From Atherix ibis (taxonomy: Eukaryota; Arthropoda; Insecta; Diptera; Athericidae), in contig OY282609.1 of the NCBI GenBank assembly GCA_958298945.1, forward strand, positions 68,544,220 through 68,608,219: a stretch of DNA of 64,000 nt, read 5' to 3'. The notes under the pieces were generated by a model that saw nothing but the letters and a program-made list of their open reading frames with translations, had not been told where the DNA came from and searched no databases. Positions 9,936 to 22,412 of this stretch are shown piece by piece (the first letter of the stretch is position 1; every line of letters begins with the position of its first letter). The position numbers were made by a program, and so were the translations under genes.

Positions 9936-12900
9936 AGTTCTCCAAAAATGATCTCGTTAAAAATCGCAATTATTAACGAGATGTTTTAAATAAATAGTTG
10001 AATATTACTTAACCCGCTTTGTAGGCAAATGTGGATTTCTGCAAATTTCCTTATTATAAGTAACAAATTTTATTTCTTAATTATTTCAGTTATAAATATT
10101 TTAAAAAAAATTTAAAAAACGTTTTAAAAATTCTTCAAAAAAAAACCAAAAAAAATACTAAACGCTCTTAGTAGAATTCATGAACACATAAAATTTTCGT
10201 TAAGTATCTCGACAAGAAACCGAAAATATAATGAAATTCTCTAAAGATGATCCGCTTATAAAATGAACTCAATTTAATTTATAGATTAAAATGATTCATA
10301 GTTCATGGTCTCTATTAGAAAAAAATTAATAATACTTATAATAATAATAGTACAATGGTATTGAAAAAAAATAGTAGTGGTAGTGGAAAAATTAATGAAA
10401 TATTAATAATTTCACCTTGTCACACTAATGGGGGGCAAGTGCAATATTGGACCAAAAATTATAAACTGTATTCCGCGAAATTTAACTTTTGTCCAACTTT
10501 TGTCGGACGTTCATCTATCTCAGATACTATTAGTATATAACGATCGGCTTAATACGCGTAATAATAACATTTGAAGGTAGCAATTAAACTAATGTAGTAA
10601 TCGCCGTCATCTTACACATTTCAATCATTTCTATAAAATTGAATTAACTGGTAAATATCTACCAAAAATTGGGTCAATTTAAAATCTATAATGGACTTTG
10701 CGTAAAATCTAAATGGTTGTTAAACCAAAAATATAAAGAAAAAAATATCAAAACTTATTAGTTGAATATGACTCAAGAAGTGGTCTGAACCTGTATGGAT
10801 ATTAAAGTAATTCATTGAAAATATATATGTATGACCCCATAATGATGGTAAAGGTGAACGGAATGGTAGTGAAAGTGGTCACAATGTTATCGGAAAAAAC
10901 CTTGTCGCATCCAATTTATATTAAGGATTTTTTTTTTAAAAAAATTTTATTCGTACACTCGCCAAACACTGCGGGTGGACTTATGGCGATTGGACCACTA
11001 ACCCATAAAAAAAATTAATCACCGAAAAAAATCATTTGGCGTAGTTAAAAGTATACATAGTAGATATACTATTTTAGTCACCTTTTTTATTGTGCTAAAT
11101 TTTTTTGCACTATTCTTTGACCTTAACTTTTATTAGAGAGCAATTGCACTTGTAAGTAGCAGGTGAGGTTTTAGTAAAACACTATGAGTCCGTCATTCAC
11201 TAATTCTTCCATTCATTCATTCAATTTTATTTGAAGTTGTGATTTATTTGAAATTTTTAGTTAGAAAAAACTATATATTTTTAAAATGAACTTACAAAGA
11301 AAAGAAAAAACTAAATTGAGTTAAAAAAAATGCCAGTCACTAGATTTTAAGTAAGTAGTTCGAAACAAAGAAAAATACCAAATTGGCCATGCACACGTGG
11401 ATAATTTTACTATTCCTACTTGTGGTGTAATTTGTTGTGATTTTAATGAAAAGATAGTTTTTTCAACGAAATACAAATGTAAAAGGAAAAAAAGAATTTT
11501 TTTTTTAAAGATATTAGCGTTTAAATTAATTATAGTTTATATGGAAAAAATTTAATGGCATTGAAAGGGGTTGGGAGTGGAGAAAACTAGGAGTCGACTT
11601 TATTAGTAAGGTGATTAAAGAAAAGACTAGAAAAATGAGAGGTTATTAGGTTGGTAGATAGAGACTATCTACAATGGTGGCCGATGGTCAAATGCACCTT
11701 GACGAAAGCAATATCACCTCGACTTAAAATCACAACCAATTCAGGTAAACAGTGATTTTGAATTTGTAAGTTTCTATCTAGAGGGCAATTGTAGCGAAGA
11801 GTTTTTGGATTGTTTTTTTTCTAATTTATTAAAAATTTACCTTCGAACTTAAATCCAATAAATACATTTAATTAATAATTAATTTATTAGCTAAATTAAC
11901 TAGTCGTATTTATGGGTTGCCATTGAGGATAATCAATATTGTCTAAAATCAGCTTCAATGTGCTGAAATTTTTGCAAAAAAAGATATTAATACAAATTGA
12001 AAACTATAGAAAAAAATTTTCAAATGATAAATTTAATTTAATTTATCTTATAAAATTTCTTTAAATTAACTTAAAACTTGTATGTATGAATTTTAAGTTT
12101 AAAGTAGAGGGAGTGAAACAGGTTAGAGATTTCGAGGTTATTGCAAATCAAATCATTGAATTGTTTTGACTAGTAACGTTTCACAACAAATAAATTTTTC
12201 CTGAGTGGAAAATTAGTTACACCACAGGCTAAATGAGCTTTATTTGAAAAAAAATTGTTCCATTTTTAATATATTTATTTTTTCCCCTTTTGGAACTATT
12301 TATTTTGTTCACAACTTTGATAAAATCGAACTCATTTAATAATTAACAATTTAGACGAGTTATTTTGCACAACTGTAGTGGTCAATTTAGTGTAACCAAA
12401 TAGCGTATTGGACGGGATACTAGTATTTAATAGTAAATAATAATAATCAGTGTCGAAAGTTCATCTGGTTGTACAGGTGAAGGTGGCTACATGGTGTTTA
12501 TTGATTTTTGACCGTTGCACGACTCTAGATCAATTTAAATTCATTAAATTGCATATAGAGGTTGGGTCTTTGATATTCAATTCTGACAGTTTATATTTAC
12601 TTAATGAAAATACATTTCAAAGTTTCCGATATAAAGAACTGATTATCAGCTAAAATTTAATTAATTACAAAACTCACAAGACTACCAGGAAAACTACTGT
12701 CGTATTTGATACTTTGCTTACTTAAGAGTCTAATAAGATATTCGTACCGTTCTGGTTGACTGTATTTTGAAAATATTATTTTTTTTCCATTCGATAACTT
12801 TACCATGTTCATATGTTTTAAATTTCCTCAAAGTCTCAATTTTATCAGTTTGAAAAACAATTTCCTCTACCATAAAATTGCAAAAGGACTTTAAAACTAA

Positions 12901-13135
12901 TTATATCTGGTATTATATTTAATTACAAAATAAATAGATAACAATAGTTAATGAAGTATAAAATCTCAGTTTATTATACAATTTTCAATAAGATTTACTG
13001 AATTTATAACAGAATTTAACACTACTTCTATAAAAATTTTACGAATAACTTTATCTGCTTTAAAGTAAAGAAATTATTAGTTCACAATCTGAAAAATACT
13101 GTCAACATAAATTTTTTGTAGAAATTTTCCTAAAA
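9936..13135. other. AT-rich intergenic stretch
   Basis: About 3.2 kb of A/T-rich DNA. Open frames of 60-67 aa (10355-10540, 10815-11018, 12450-12653, all +) resemble nothing known. The final 100 bp already contain isolated degenerate satellite-like units. No transposon ends were found. Confidence 0.6.
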
Positions 13136-15765
13136 AAATTTCAGTAGAAATTTTTAGTAGAAATTTTTAGAAGAAATTTTCAGTTAAAATTTTTAGTTAA
13201 AATTTTCAGTGGAATTTTAGTCAAAGTTTTTAGTAGATTTTTCAGTCAAAATTTGCATTAGAAATGCTAAGTCAAAATTTTCAATAGAAATTTTTATTCA
13301 AAATCTTTAATCTAAATTTGCAGTAGAAATTTTCAGTAGAAATTTTCAGTCGAAATTTTCAATAGAAATTTTCAATAGAAATTTTCAGTAGAAATTTTCA
13401 GTAGGAATTTTAAGTAGAAATTTTCAGTAAAAATTTTCAGTAGAAATTTTCAGTAGAAATATTCAGTAGAACTTTTCTGTAGAAATTTTCAGTAGAAATT
13501 TTCAATAGAAATTTTCAATAGAAATTTTCAGTAGAAATTTTCAGTAGAAATTTTTAGTAGAAATTTTCAGCAGAAATTTCAGTAGAAATTTTCAATAGAA
13601 ATGTTTGAAAGAAATTTTCAGTAGAAATTTTCAGTGGAAATTTTCGGTAGAAATTTTCAGTAGAAATTTTGAGTAGAAATTTTCAGTAGAATTTTTCAGT
13701 AGAAATTTTCAGTAGAAATTTTCAGTAGAAATTTTCAGTAGAAATTTTCAGTAGAAATTTTCAGTAGAAATTTTCAGTTGAAATTTTCAGTAGAAAAAAG
13801 TAGAAATTTTCAGTAGAAATTTTCAGTAGAAATTTTCAGTAGAAATTTTCAATAGAAATTTTTAGAAGAAATTTTTAGAAGAAATTTTCAGTAGAAATTT
13901 TTCATTAGAAATTTTCAGTAGAAATTTTCAGTAGAAATTTTCAATAGAAATTTTTAGAAGAAATTTTCAGTAGAAAATTTTATAATAAACTTGTAGTCAA
14001 AATTTTAGTAGAAATTTTCAATAGAAATTTTCAGTAGAAATTTTCAGTAGAAATTTTCAGTAGAAATTTTCAGTAGAAATTTTCAGTAGAAATTTTCAGT
14101 AGAAATTTTCAGTAGAAATTTTCAGTAGAAATTTTTAGTAGAAATTTTCAGTACAATTTTCAGTAGAAATCTTCAGTAGAAATGTTCGGTAGAAATGTGT
14201 AGTAGAAATTTTCAGTAGAAATTTTCAGTAGAAATTTTCAGTATAAATTTTCAGTATAAATTTTTAGTAGAAATTTTCAGTAGAAATTTTCAGTAGAAAT
14301 TTTCAGTAGAAATTTTTAGTAGAAATTTTCAGCAGAAATTTCAGTAGAAATTTTCAATAGAAATGTTTGAAAGAAATTTTCAGTAGAAATTTTCAGTGGA
14401 AATTTTCGGTAGAAATTTACAGTAGAAATTTTGAGTAGAAATTTTCAGTAGAATTTTTCAGTAGAAATTTTCAGTAGAAATTTTCAGTAGAAATTTTCAG
14501 TAGAAATTTTCAGTAGAAATTTTCAGTAGAAATTTTCAGTTGAAATTTTCAGTAGAAAAAAGTAGAAATTTTCAGTAGAAATTTTCAGTAGAAATTTTCA
14601 GTAGAAATTTTCAATAGAAATTTTTAGAAGAAATTTTTAGAAGAAATTTTCAGTAGAAATTTTTCATTAGAAATTTTCAGTAGAAATTTTCAGTAGAAAT
14701 TTTCAATAGAAATTTTTAGAAGAAATTTTCAGTAGAAATTTTCAGTAGAAAATTTTATAATAAACTTGTAGTCAAAATTTTAGTAGAAATTTTCAATAGA
14801 AATTTTCAGTAGAAATTTTCAGTAGAAATTTTCAGTAGAAATTTTCAGTAGAAATTTTCAGTAGAAATTTTCAGTAGAAATTTTCAGTAGAAATTTTCAG
14901 TAGAAATTTTTAGTAGAAATTTTCAGTACAATTTTCAGTAGAAATCTTCAGTAGAAATGTTCGGTAGAAATGTGTAGTAGAAATTTTCAGTAGAAATTTT
15001 CAGTAGAAATTTTCAGTAGAAATTTTCAGTATAAATTTTTAGTAGAAATTTTCAGTAGAAATTTTCAGTAGAAATTTTCAGTAGAAATTTTCAGTAGAAA
15101 TTTTCAGTAGAAATTTTCAGTAGAAATTTTCAGTAGAAATTTTCAGTAGAAATTTTCAGTAGCAATTTTCAATAGAAATTTTCAATAGAAATTTTCAATA
15201 GAAATTTTCAATAGAAATTTTCAGTAGAAATTTTCAATAGAAATTTTCAAAAGAAATTTTCAGTAGAAATTTTCAGTAGAAATTTTCAGTAGAAATTTTC
15301 AGTAGAAATTTTCAGTAGAAATTTTCAGTAGCAATTTTCAATAGAAATTTTCAATAGAAATTTTCAATAGAAATTTTCAGTAGAAATTTTCAATAGAAAT
15401 TTTCAATAGAAATTTTCAGTAGAAATTTTCAGTAGAAATTTTCAGTAGAAATTTTCAGTAGAAATTTTCAGTAGAAATTTTCAGTAGAAATTTTCAGTAG
15501 AAATGGTCAATAGAAATGTTCAATAGAAAATAACAGAAAAAATTTTCAGTAAAAATTTTCTATAGACAGTTTCAGTAGAAATTTTCAGTAGAAATGTTCA
15601 GTAGAAAATTTCATTATAAATTTGTAGTCAAAATTTTAGTAGAAATTTTCAGTAGGAATTTTCAATAGAAATTTTCAATAGAAATTTTCAGTAGAAATTT
15701 TCAGTAGAAATTTTCAGTAAAAATTTTCTGAATAATATTTTAGTAGAGATAGATTATGAGCAGAA
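13136..15765 (+). repeat. Satellite array 2 (GTAGAAATTTTCA, 13 bp)
   Basis: About 2.6 kb of head-to-tail 13-bp units, GTAGAAATTTTCA on +. Edges are diverged (13136-13320 and 15500-15765) and the centre is homogeneous. Recurrent variants are CAATAGAAA, TTTTAGTAG, CGGTAGAAA and AAAGTAGAAA. All frames are interrupted by TAG or TGA, so the array is non-coding. It contains a large internal duplication, listed separately. Confidence 0.97.
13550..15085 (+). repeat. Higher-order duplication within array 2
   Basis: Rare variants recur in the same order at a fixed distance. CAGCAGAAATTTC is at 13568 and 14330, and TAGAAAAAAG at 13791 and 14553 (762 bp apart). TATAATAAAC is at 13981 and 14756, AATGTTCGGT at 14181 and 14956, and ATAAATTTTT at 14256 and 15031 (775 bp apart). 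The shift from 762 to 775 is exactly one 13-bp unit gained in the second copy. Confidence 0.95.
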
Positions 15766-18101
15766 ATTTTTGGTAAGAATTAATTTATTCTCATTTCAGT
15801 AAATTCGAAAATATCTGTAAATTAAAACTATTTGTGAACTATTTATTAGAGAAGCTTTTCCTTAAAATGTCTTCTTAAAATTGAAGCTACATTTGAACTC
15901 ATTACTCAATTTATTTTTAATTTTAACATGCAAATAATGCAATAAAATCCAATCCTTATTGAAGTTGACTTGACCTCTTCGAATATGTGACACTCGAAAC
16001 TTTCCATCTTAACGATAATGTTCTATTTAGCACTCAGCCGTTATAAATAAAATATGCATTGTAGATGCAATTCAATTTATTTAACGAAATTGCAACAATA
16101 ACAATGAAATTAACCCCTTTAGGGCATTTAATAAATACAAAATTAAATATAAAAACAGCCATAATTAAAGTTCGTGAGCTCATTTGATGTGCATCTATCA
16201 ACACACGTGAACTCGACGAACCTGCCCACAGTGTTAAATCCCTTCACGAGGAAGTAATTAAGAATTTTACTCTTTATATTCTTATGGACAAAAGAGAAAC
16301 GTTAAAATTTTATTTTACTAGTTTACTCTGGTTGTTGTGGTGAGTAAATAGAATAAAAAAAATAGAATTTCATGAGAAAACGATTTTTGAATTTATTTCT
16401 TTCTTAAAACTTCAAATGAAAAACTGTGCCCGAAAAAATTTAAGAGATAAAGTCTTTCATGGTCAGTTTTTGGCAAAAGTAACGATGATTTTTTTAATAT
16501 CCGAAACTAATCAATTCGCTAAGTGCGAAATTTATAAAGGCACCACGTAACACATTGCATCTTAACTGCGAAAATATTACGTTTAGGTTTGAAGTGGTTG
16601 ATTTGCAGACAAATGCAGAACCGTTGACACCCAAAACCTGTTGACGATGTCAGTTCAAAATTCTGAGAACATGATTGTCGTGATCACTAACTTTTCGAAA
16701 CACTTGTAACCACGATCCATTGGGTTGGTCCAAAAAATTTAAACGCCATCATCAATGGTCAGACAGAGATTAGTTTAATCATCGATTATCGATTGCATTT
16801 TATCTTGGGAATATTCTTTAAAGTCCTTAAGAATCGTCTTGAATTGCAAAAGAGCTATTCACCAAAAGAAAATAATTCCTTCGATTTGTCTGATTGCCGT
16901 CTAGGCTTAAAAATACCTGATCGACTAGTCAGGTGAATGATAGCCTAAAGGGCTATTTTAAACGATTCGTTCAGTTCAGTTTTTATAAAAAAAAAAATAA
17001 TTCTTTTGCTTTCCTCTATTCTATGGCTATAATATATATTGTTTTTATTGTAAAAATTTAATTCTCATACGATTTTTTTTTTATTATTACAAAAAGAGCC
17101 ATTGGCTATCAAAAAAGTATGGAGAATCATAAAACGGAGTCTGTAAACGAAGCCGTCAAAAATATTCAAAAAAGAAGTAGAAATTATATCCTCTTCGGTA
17201 ACTTGCCGAAAGAGGATTTTATCTAAGTTCAAGCATAACATCTTCATTTTGTTTTGATAAAAATCACAATATCAGGTTGATACTAAGCTTATCTGCTAAC
17301 TCTTATGACTGAAATCATGTCCAATTCGTTTTTAGAGGAATGGTTCTTTTATGTACAATATTTTTGTTATATGTACTCCTGGCATTTATCTCCACCACCT
17401 TCTTCAGGTACTTAACTTGATATTGCGCAGAAGACAAGATAGTAAATAGTACAAAATGTACTGATCTGGCTCCCATTTGAATATGATAATCGCGTCGTGA
17501 AGTTGTCATTTTACAAATTTTAACACGATGTTTGACAATATTATAAAAGTTGTTTTCTTTTCTACAAACCCTAGCCGCAAAATTCATATTCGAATGTCTT
17601 AAGACCATAATGCATGAGAAACAAAAATAAGGAACTGCATAAGTAGTAAGGGTGCATGGAAACAATGTCGTTACGAATTTCATTACGTATCTTATACTAA
17701 GTACATAATCTACAAATCTCCGCCATCTTAAGTATGTATTTATCGTGTCTGACAAAAATAGTAACTAGAATATTTTTATTTTTTGCTCCATCATGCAGAA
17801 TATGTTTTTTAGGGATAAGTTACAAAATCGTCAATATTTTAAAAATTATTTAAGAAAAACCATTTTTTTAATAAAGATTTTTTTTTGTATTGCACACATA
17901 CAATAATGATAATTGATTTCTTTTTTTCAGTCTTTCATAGATTAAAAAAATATATTAATTTTTATTGACAGATATGAAAATTTTCAATTTTTCCAAAAGA
18001 AATTTCTATTTTAGAAATTTTTCCAATTTAGTTAGTATTTGAAAATTTTAAAAAAAATTTTTTGAAAACTTATCTGATCCTTAAAAGATATTTTCTATGT
18101 G
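15766..18101. other. Intergenic, no recognised gene
   Basis: AT-rich. The longest open frame is 146 aa at 17315-17755 (-). It begins MSDTINTYLRWRRF, shows no motif or repeat I recognise and has no visible partner gene. I treat it as probably chance. Nothing else is seen. Confidence 0.5.
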
Positions 18102-18103
18102 TA

Positions 18104-19329
18104 CGAGGATCGTTCAATAAGTCCTTAGAAAAAGATGGAAAAAAACTGTTTTTTAAAATAAAATTTTTTTATTTTTCAACATATCTCCTTATAGCTCTAT
18201 ACACTTTTCCAACCGTTTTTCCAAAATTTTTATCCCGTCCAAAAAATAGGATTTCGGAAGTTCGCAAAATACTCATCCGTTTGAGCAATGACGTCCTCGT
18301 TGGAAGTGAACGGGAAAAAGAAAATAGTTACTCGGGGCCAAATCTGGTGAATAAACTGGATGCTGCAACAATTCCATTCTCAATTTCACAATTTTGGCCA
18401 TGGAAACAGCGCAGGTGTGCACACGCGCATTGTCCTGATGCAAGAGGATTATTTTCTTCTTCAGATGGGGGCGTTTCTCTTTGATTTCCTCGCTCAACCG
18501 TTGCAATAACGACGCGTAATACGCTCCTGTTATTGTTTTTCCTTTTTCCAAGTAGTCGATAAAAATGATGCCCTGCGAATTCCAAAAGACCGTGTCCATC
18601 ACCTTGCCGGCCGATGGCACAGTTTTTGCCTTCTTCGGAGACCGTTCACCCTTGAAAATCCACTGTGATGACTGTCTCTTCGTTTCTGGAGTGTAGTAGT
18701 GTATCCAGGTTTCGTCCACAGTGACATATCGACGAAGGAATTCGGCAGAATTGCGATGAAAGAGTGCCAACATAGCCTCAGAGTCCACTACACGATTGCG
18801 CTTATTCTCCTCTGAGAGCAAACGCGGCACCCATCTTGCCGAAATTTTGGCTGTACCTTGTGATATGCCCGTGGCCTCAACTAATTCGCGCACTTTAATT
18901 CGCCGATCGTTCAAAATCAGATCGTGGATTTTGTCGATGATTTCAGGAGTAGACACCTCAACTGGGCCTCCTGAACGATGTTCATCTTTTGTGGATGAAC
19001 GGCCACGTTTAAATTCATTCACCCAATTGTAAACCGTCGCAAACACAGGTGCAGATGTGCCATGAACTGCATCCAACTCGGCTTTGATTTCTTTCGGGCT
19101 TAAGCCTTTCAAATGGAGATGTTTGATGACAGCCCTAAACTCGCTTTTTTCCATTGTTATGCACAAATAAATGTCGTTAACTTTAATCGACGATAGAAAT
19201 TGACCTACGCTATGGATCGAGCTGAAAAACAGCTCTCCTGTCGATAATGGTACTTACAAAAAAAAAATCTTTACCGACACTACGAGCGCAATTTCTCGGA
19301 TTTTCTAAGGACTTATTGAACGACCCTCG
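18104..19329 (-). mobile_element. Mariner family A copy 2 (irritans-type)
   Basis: A complete element of 1,226 bp on the minus strand with the same terminal repeats as copy 1 (left end ACGAGGATCGTTCAATAAGT, one base changed). TA flanks it at 18102-18103 and 19330-19331. It keeps the longer 5' UTR with CTCGTAGTGTCGGTA-type sequence that copy 1 has lost. Confidence 0.95.
18169..19154 (-). pseudogene. Mariner transposase, inactivated (family A copy 2)
   Basis: The family start is the ATG at 19154 (MEKSEF); an in-frame ATG lies four codons upstream. The frame stays open for about 293 codons. Three kinds of damage are visible. First, 33 bp (11 codons) are deleted after GISQGT, removing most of the second DNA-binding helix-turn-helix. 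Second, the third catalytic aspartate reads asparagine (APSNYF instead of APSDYF). Third, 29 bp are deleted just after it, shifting the frame and ending the protein early (to 18273). The first two catalytic aspartates (VTVDETW, HQDNARVH) are intact. With a missing catalytic residue it cannot be active. Confidence 0.95.
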
Positions 19330-19331
19330 TA

Positions 19332-21179
19332 CTTTGCATATATTGTATTTTATTATTAGAACAAATATTTTTCAAACTCAAAAATGTTCCCACTAAAATT
19401 CTCTTACGTAAAAGAATTTTTGTACTTCTCATTTCATCTACAATATAAAAAGATTAAAATTCCTTTTTAGCTATTTTCATATACCATAAATCTTCTCTTG
19501 AAAACTTCATTTTATATAAGCTAACAAAAAATTTATTCTGCGATTCACCAGAATAATCTACTTTGCACAAAAAACTCTCTAATATTTATGCAATAAATAC
19601 AATAATGCCGAAATATGATGGTAAGTTGAGGGCAGGGGGGAATATAATCTCTACCGTGTAGCATTTACATTATGTCACATTATGTGCATTTGCAAACACC
19701 TACTCAAAAAATGCAATGGTGGCTAAAGTAATGACAACGACATCATTTCGAATTCATATCACGACAGAGTAACGAAAGCAAAATGAAAAATGATAAATAA
19801 ACACCTGCAATGACGTTTGATGATACGTATAGTAATGATTTTTATTCAGAAGAATTCTTTTGAGGGTGGTAGAGAAAATGAGGGAAAATCATGTCAGCAA
19901 CACAACAAAAAAAAACAACAATATTGTGATCCACTGTCATGTCATGATGATGGTAATGAAGAAGCTGAGATTGGAATACGCCATATATGACTCCGTTGGC
20001 CAAAGAACTGTCAACTTGATTGCAATCCCATCCGGACAGGTTGCATTTGTGGGAGAATCCATCTCTTAACACGGTAGACAAGTACTAGCATCGGGTACCA
20101 TCTTAATGGCGGTTCCCAGACACAATCGTTTAATTGGCTAACAGAATTACCATAATCCAATCACGTCTAATTATAACTTTAAGCATGTCTACTGAATTTT
20201 ATTTTAGTAAATTAGACAGAAAAGAAAACCTCCAGAATGGATAAAATATTTGAACTCAAGTGTTCATTGGAAATGTTTAGCAATCCTCTACAATCTACGA
20301 GTACCTGGTAAGTCGTGTGTCTTAAGACCACCAACGAAATAATTTTACTCAATATTTTCAAACAACTGAAAATTCACGATGATTACATTTTTGTCTTGTT
20401 TGAATTTTGCTTATCTAGGATGTACAGTATAGTTTATAAAAGTACCACTTGAATTCAGAAATTTACAATGTATTCAAAGATAGCACGAACTTTTGCCAAG
20501 CCTTTTGCTATAATATTATATGATTTTTTAATCATAAGGACTTTTATCTAAATAGTCTACTACAATATTTAGACTGACATAAATTCAGTCATTTATTATT
20601 ATCATCATCATAGTACTTTTTGAATAGAACGATGGCCAACATGATACTAGCCAACTACATGAGGTGTACTCGTATATCTAATGGGGAATGTTGTTCAAAT
20701 AGTCCAGAGAAAGAGCCTCGTTAGATGAATCCTCGTGCTTGAGGTATTAGATTTCTTCTGAAAGTGTAAAGTACTACAGGAAAATTGAACACTTTCCACA
20801 ATGGAGAGGAGGGAACATTGTTAGATGCATGCGCATACGTACGAAAATTGATGGCTATCTGGTCAGATACTCGACATTATAATGAAATTCGCACTTGTTG
20901 ATTTGTTTCGGTAATTTTTTATTATAAAATAGTATAAATATGAATTACTAACTCTCTTTCTGAAGTGATCTTTAACAGTTAACAATTTGAACTCGACTGT
21001 AACCTTTTTCTTTAAGTATTTAAGATTATTTTTCACAATGTGTCAGGATTTTCACTTTGATTAAAGATTATTTAAAACCAATTTTACTATCTTATATTTT
21101 TAGAAACTTTCTTTGAAAAATAAACAGAACGCGAAAGATTCGAAAATATTTTTTTTATAATAGCATACAAAAGAAAAAC
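19332..21179. other. Intergenic, nothing recognised
   Basis: AT-rich DNA with a GATGATGG-type simple stretch near 19945. Two opposing short frames at 19842-20081 overlap each other. I see no gene or transposon. Confidence 0.55.
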
Positions 21180-22310
21180 GAAAATTTTGGAAAGGTGGCA
21201 ATTTATTTTTCCACATAATCTCCTTCAAGCTCGATACACTTGGCCCAGCGATGCTCTAACTTTTTTAACCCGTCCAAAAAATACATTTTCTCGAGGGAAG
21301 CAAAATAGGCCTCCGTGGCGACGATGACCTCCTCATTCGACCCAAATCTATTCCCGGCGAGTGATTTTTTCAGGTTTGGAAACAAAAAGTAGTCACAGAG
21401 GGCCAAATCTGGAGAGTACGGTGGATGGGGCAGCATTTACTAGCGCAATTCGACCAATTTGGCCATGGCGACGGCGGAGGTGTGGAACAGCACTTTTTTC
21501 TTCGCAAAGCGGGGCCGCTTTTTCTTCAATTCGACGTCAAATCGGCCCAATAAGTCAGCATAGTAGCGCCCCGTGATTGTTTTACCCTTCTCGAGGTAAT
21601 CGATGTGGATCACACCTTGTGAATCCCAGAAAACGGTGGCCATCACCTTTCCGGCCGATCGAACAGTCTTCGCCTTCTTCGGAGCACGTTCGCCGGGTGA
21701 AGTCCACTGTTTCGGCTGTTCCTTGATCTCTGGTGTGTACCAGTGCATCCATGTTTCGTCGACGGTCACGAAACGACGCAAGAACTCCGCTGGATTGCGC
21801 TGAAACAGCGCCAAACACGTCGCCGATGTGGTCTCACGGTTGCGCTTGTTTTCCAGTGTGAGCAAACGAGGCACCCATCGCGCCGACAGCTTTCTCATGC
21901 CCATTTCTTTTTGTAGAATATGATGCACCGTTCCTACTGCGATGCCCACAGTCTCAGCTATCTCGTGAACCTTCAATCGACGGTCTGCCAACACGAGATC
22001 GTGGACTTTTTTAACGTTTTCCTCCGTAGCAGCCGTTTTCGGGGCACCTGGGCGTGGCTCATCAAAAACCGACGTGCGGTCACGAACAAACTCGTTGAAC
22101 CAATTCATGACGGTCGCCATCGAAGGAGAAGGGTCACCATACACAGCATCCAAGCGATCTTTCATTTTGCTGCGCGTTTTCCCTTCCAAAAACAAGAATC
22201 TAATCACCGAACGATATTGTTCTTTTTCCATTTTTGTGCAACCAACCGACACGCTCACTTTCAAAGGCTCTCAAAACAAAACTAATAAAGGATTTCAACT
22301 GAAGCTTTGA
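21180..22310 (-). mobile_element. Mariner family B (irritans-type), ends not defined
   Basis: Mariner remnant on the minus strand, related to but distinct from family A. I could not find a convincing pair of terminal inverted repeats on either side, so the limits are approximate and one or both ends may be lost. It lies about 100 bp from element C in the same orientation. Confidence 0.8.
21203..22231 (-). pseudogene. Mariner transposase, inactivated (family B)
   Basis: The family start is the ATG at 22231 (MEKEQYRSVIRF). Visible are helix-turn-helix regions, the linker WVPRLL, first catalytic aspartate VTVDETWMHWY, FWDSQGVIHIDYLEKGKTI, and a C-terminal part with SPDLALCDYFLFP and LEGDYVEK. 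An in-frame deletion of about 6-7 codons fuses KVLFH directly to HTSAV or TSAV, removing the second catalytic aspartate with its DNA motif. Two consecutive stop codons (21437-21442) then interrupt the same frame just before MLPHPPYSPDL. The usual AP before the third aspartate is LC. Otherwise the frame is well kept, which suggests a moderately young death. Irritans subfamily by motif. Confidence 0.93.
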
Positions 22311-22412
22311 CAGTAGGTTACTAAAAAAATGTACTGCACGATGGTAAATTTCTTTTGTGACAGCAGTTCCATCGGGCGGTGAGGCTAAGTACTTGTCGAA
22401 TGAGTCTCGTAA

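Noticed and set aside
17315..17755. 146-aa minus-strand frame as a host gene
   Set aside because: No recognisable motif, no exon context, and length within chance for a frame in 64 kb.
21090..22400. Terminal inverted repeats of mariner B
   Set aside because: I compared both flanks and found no matching pair, so the limits are left approximate.
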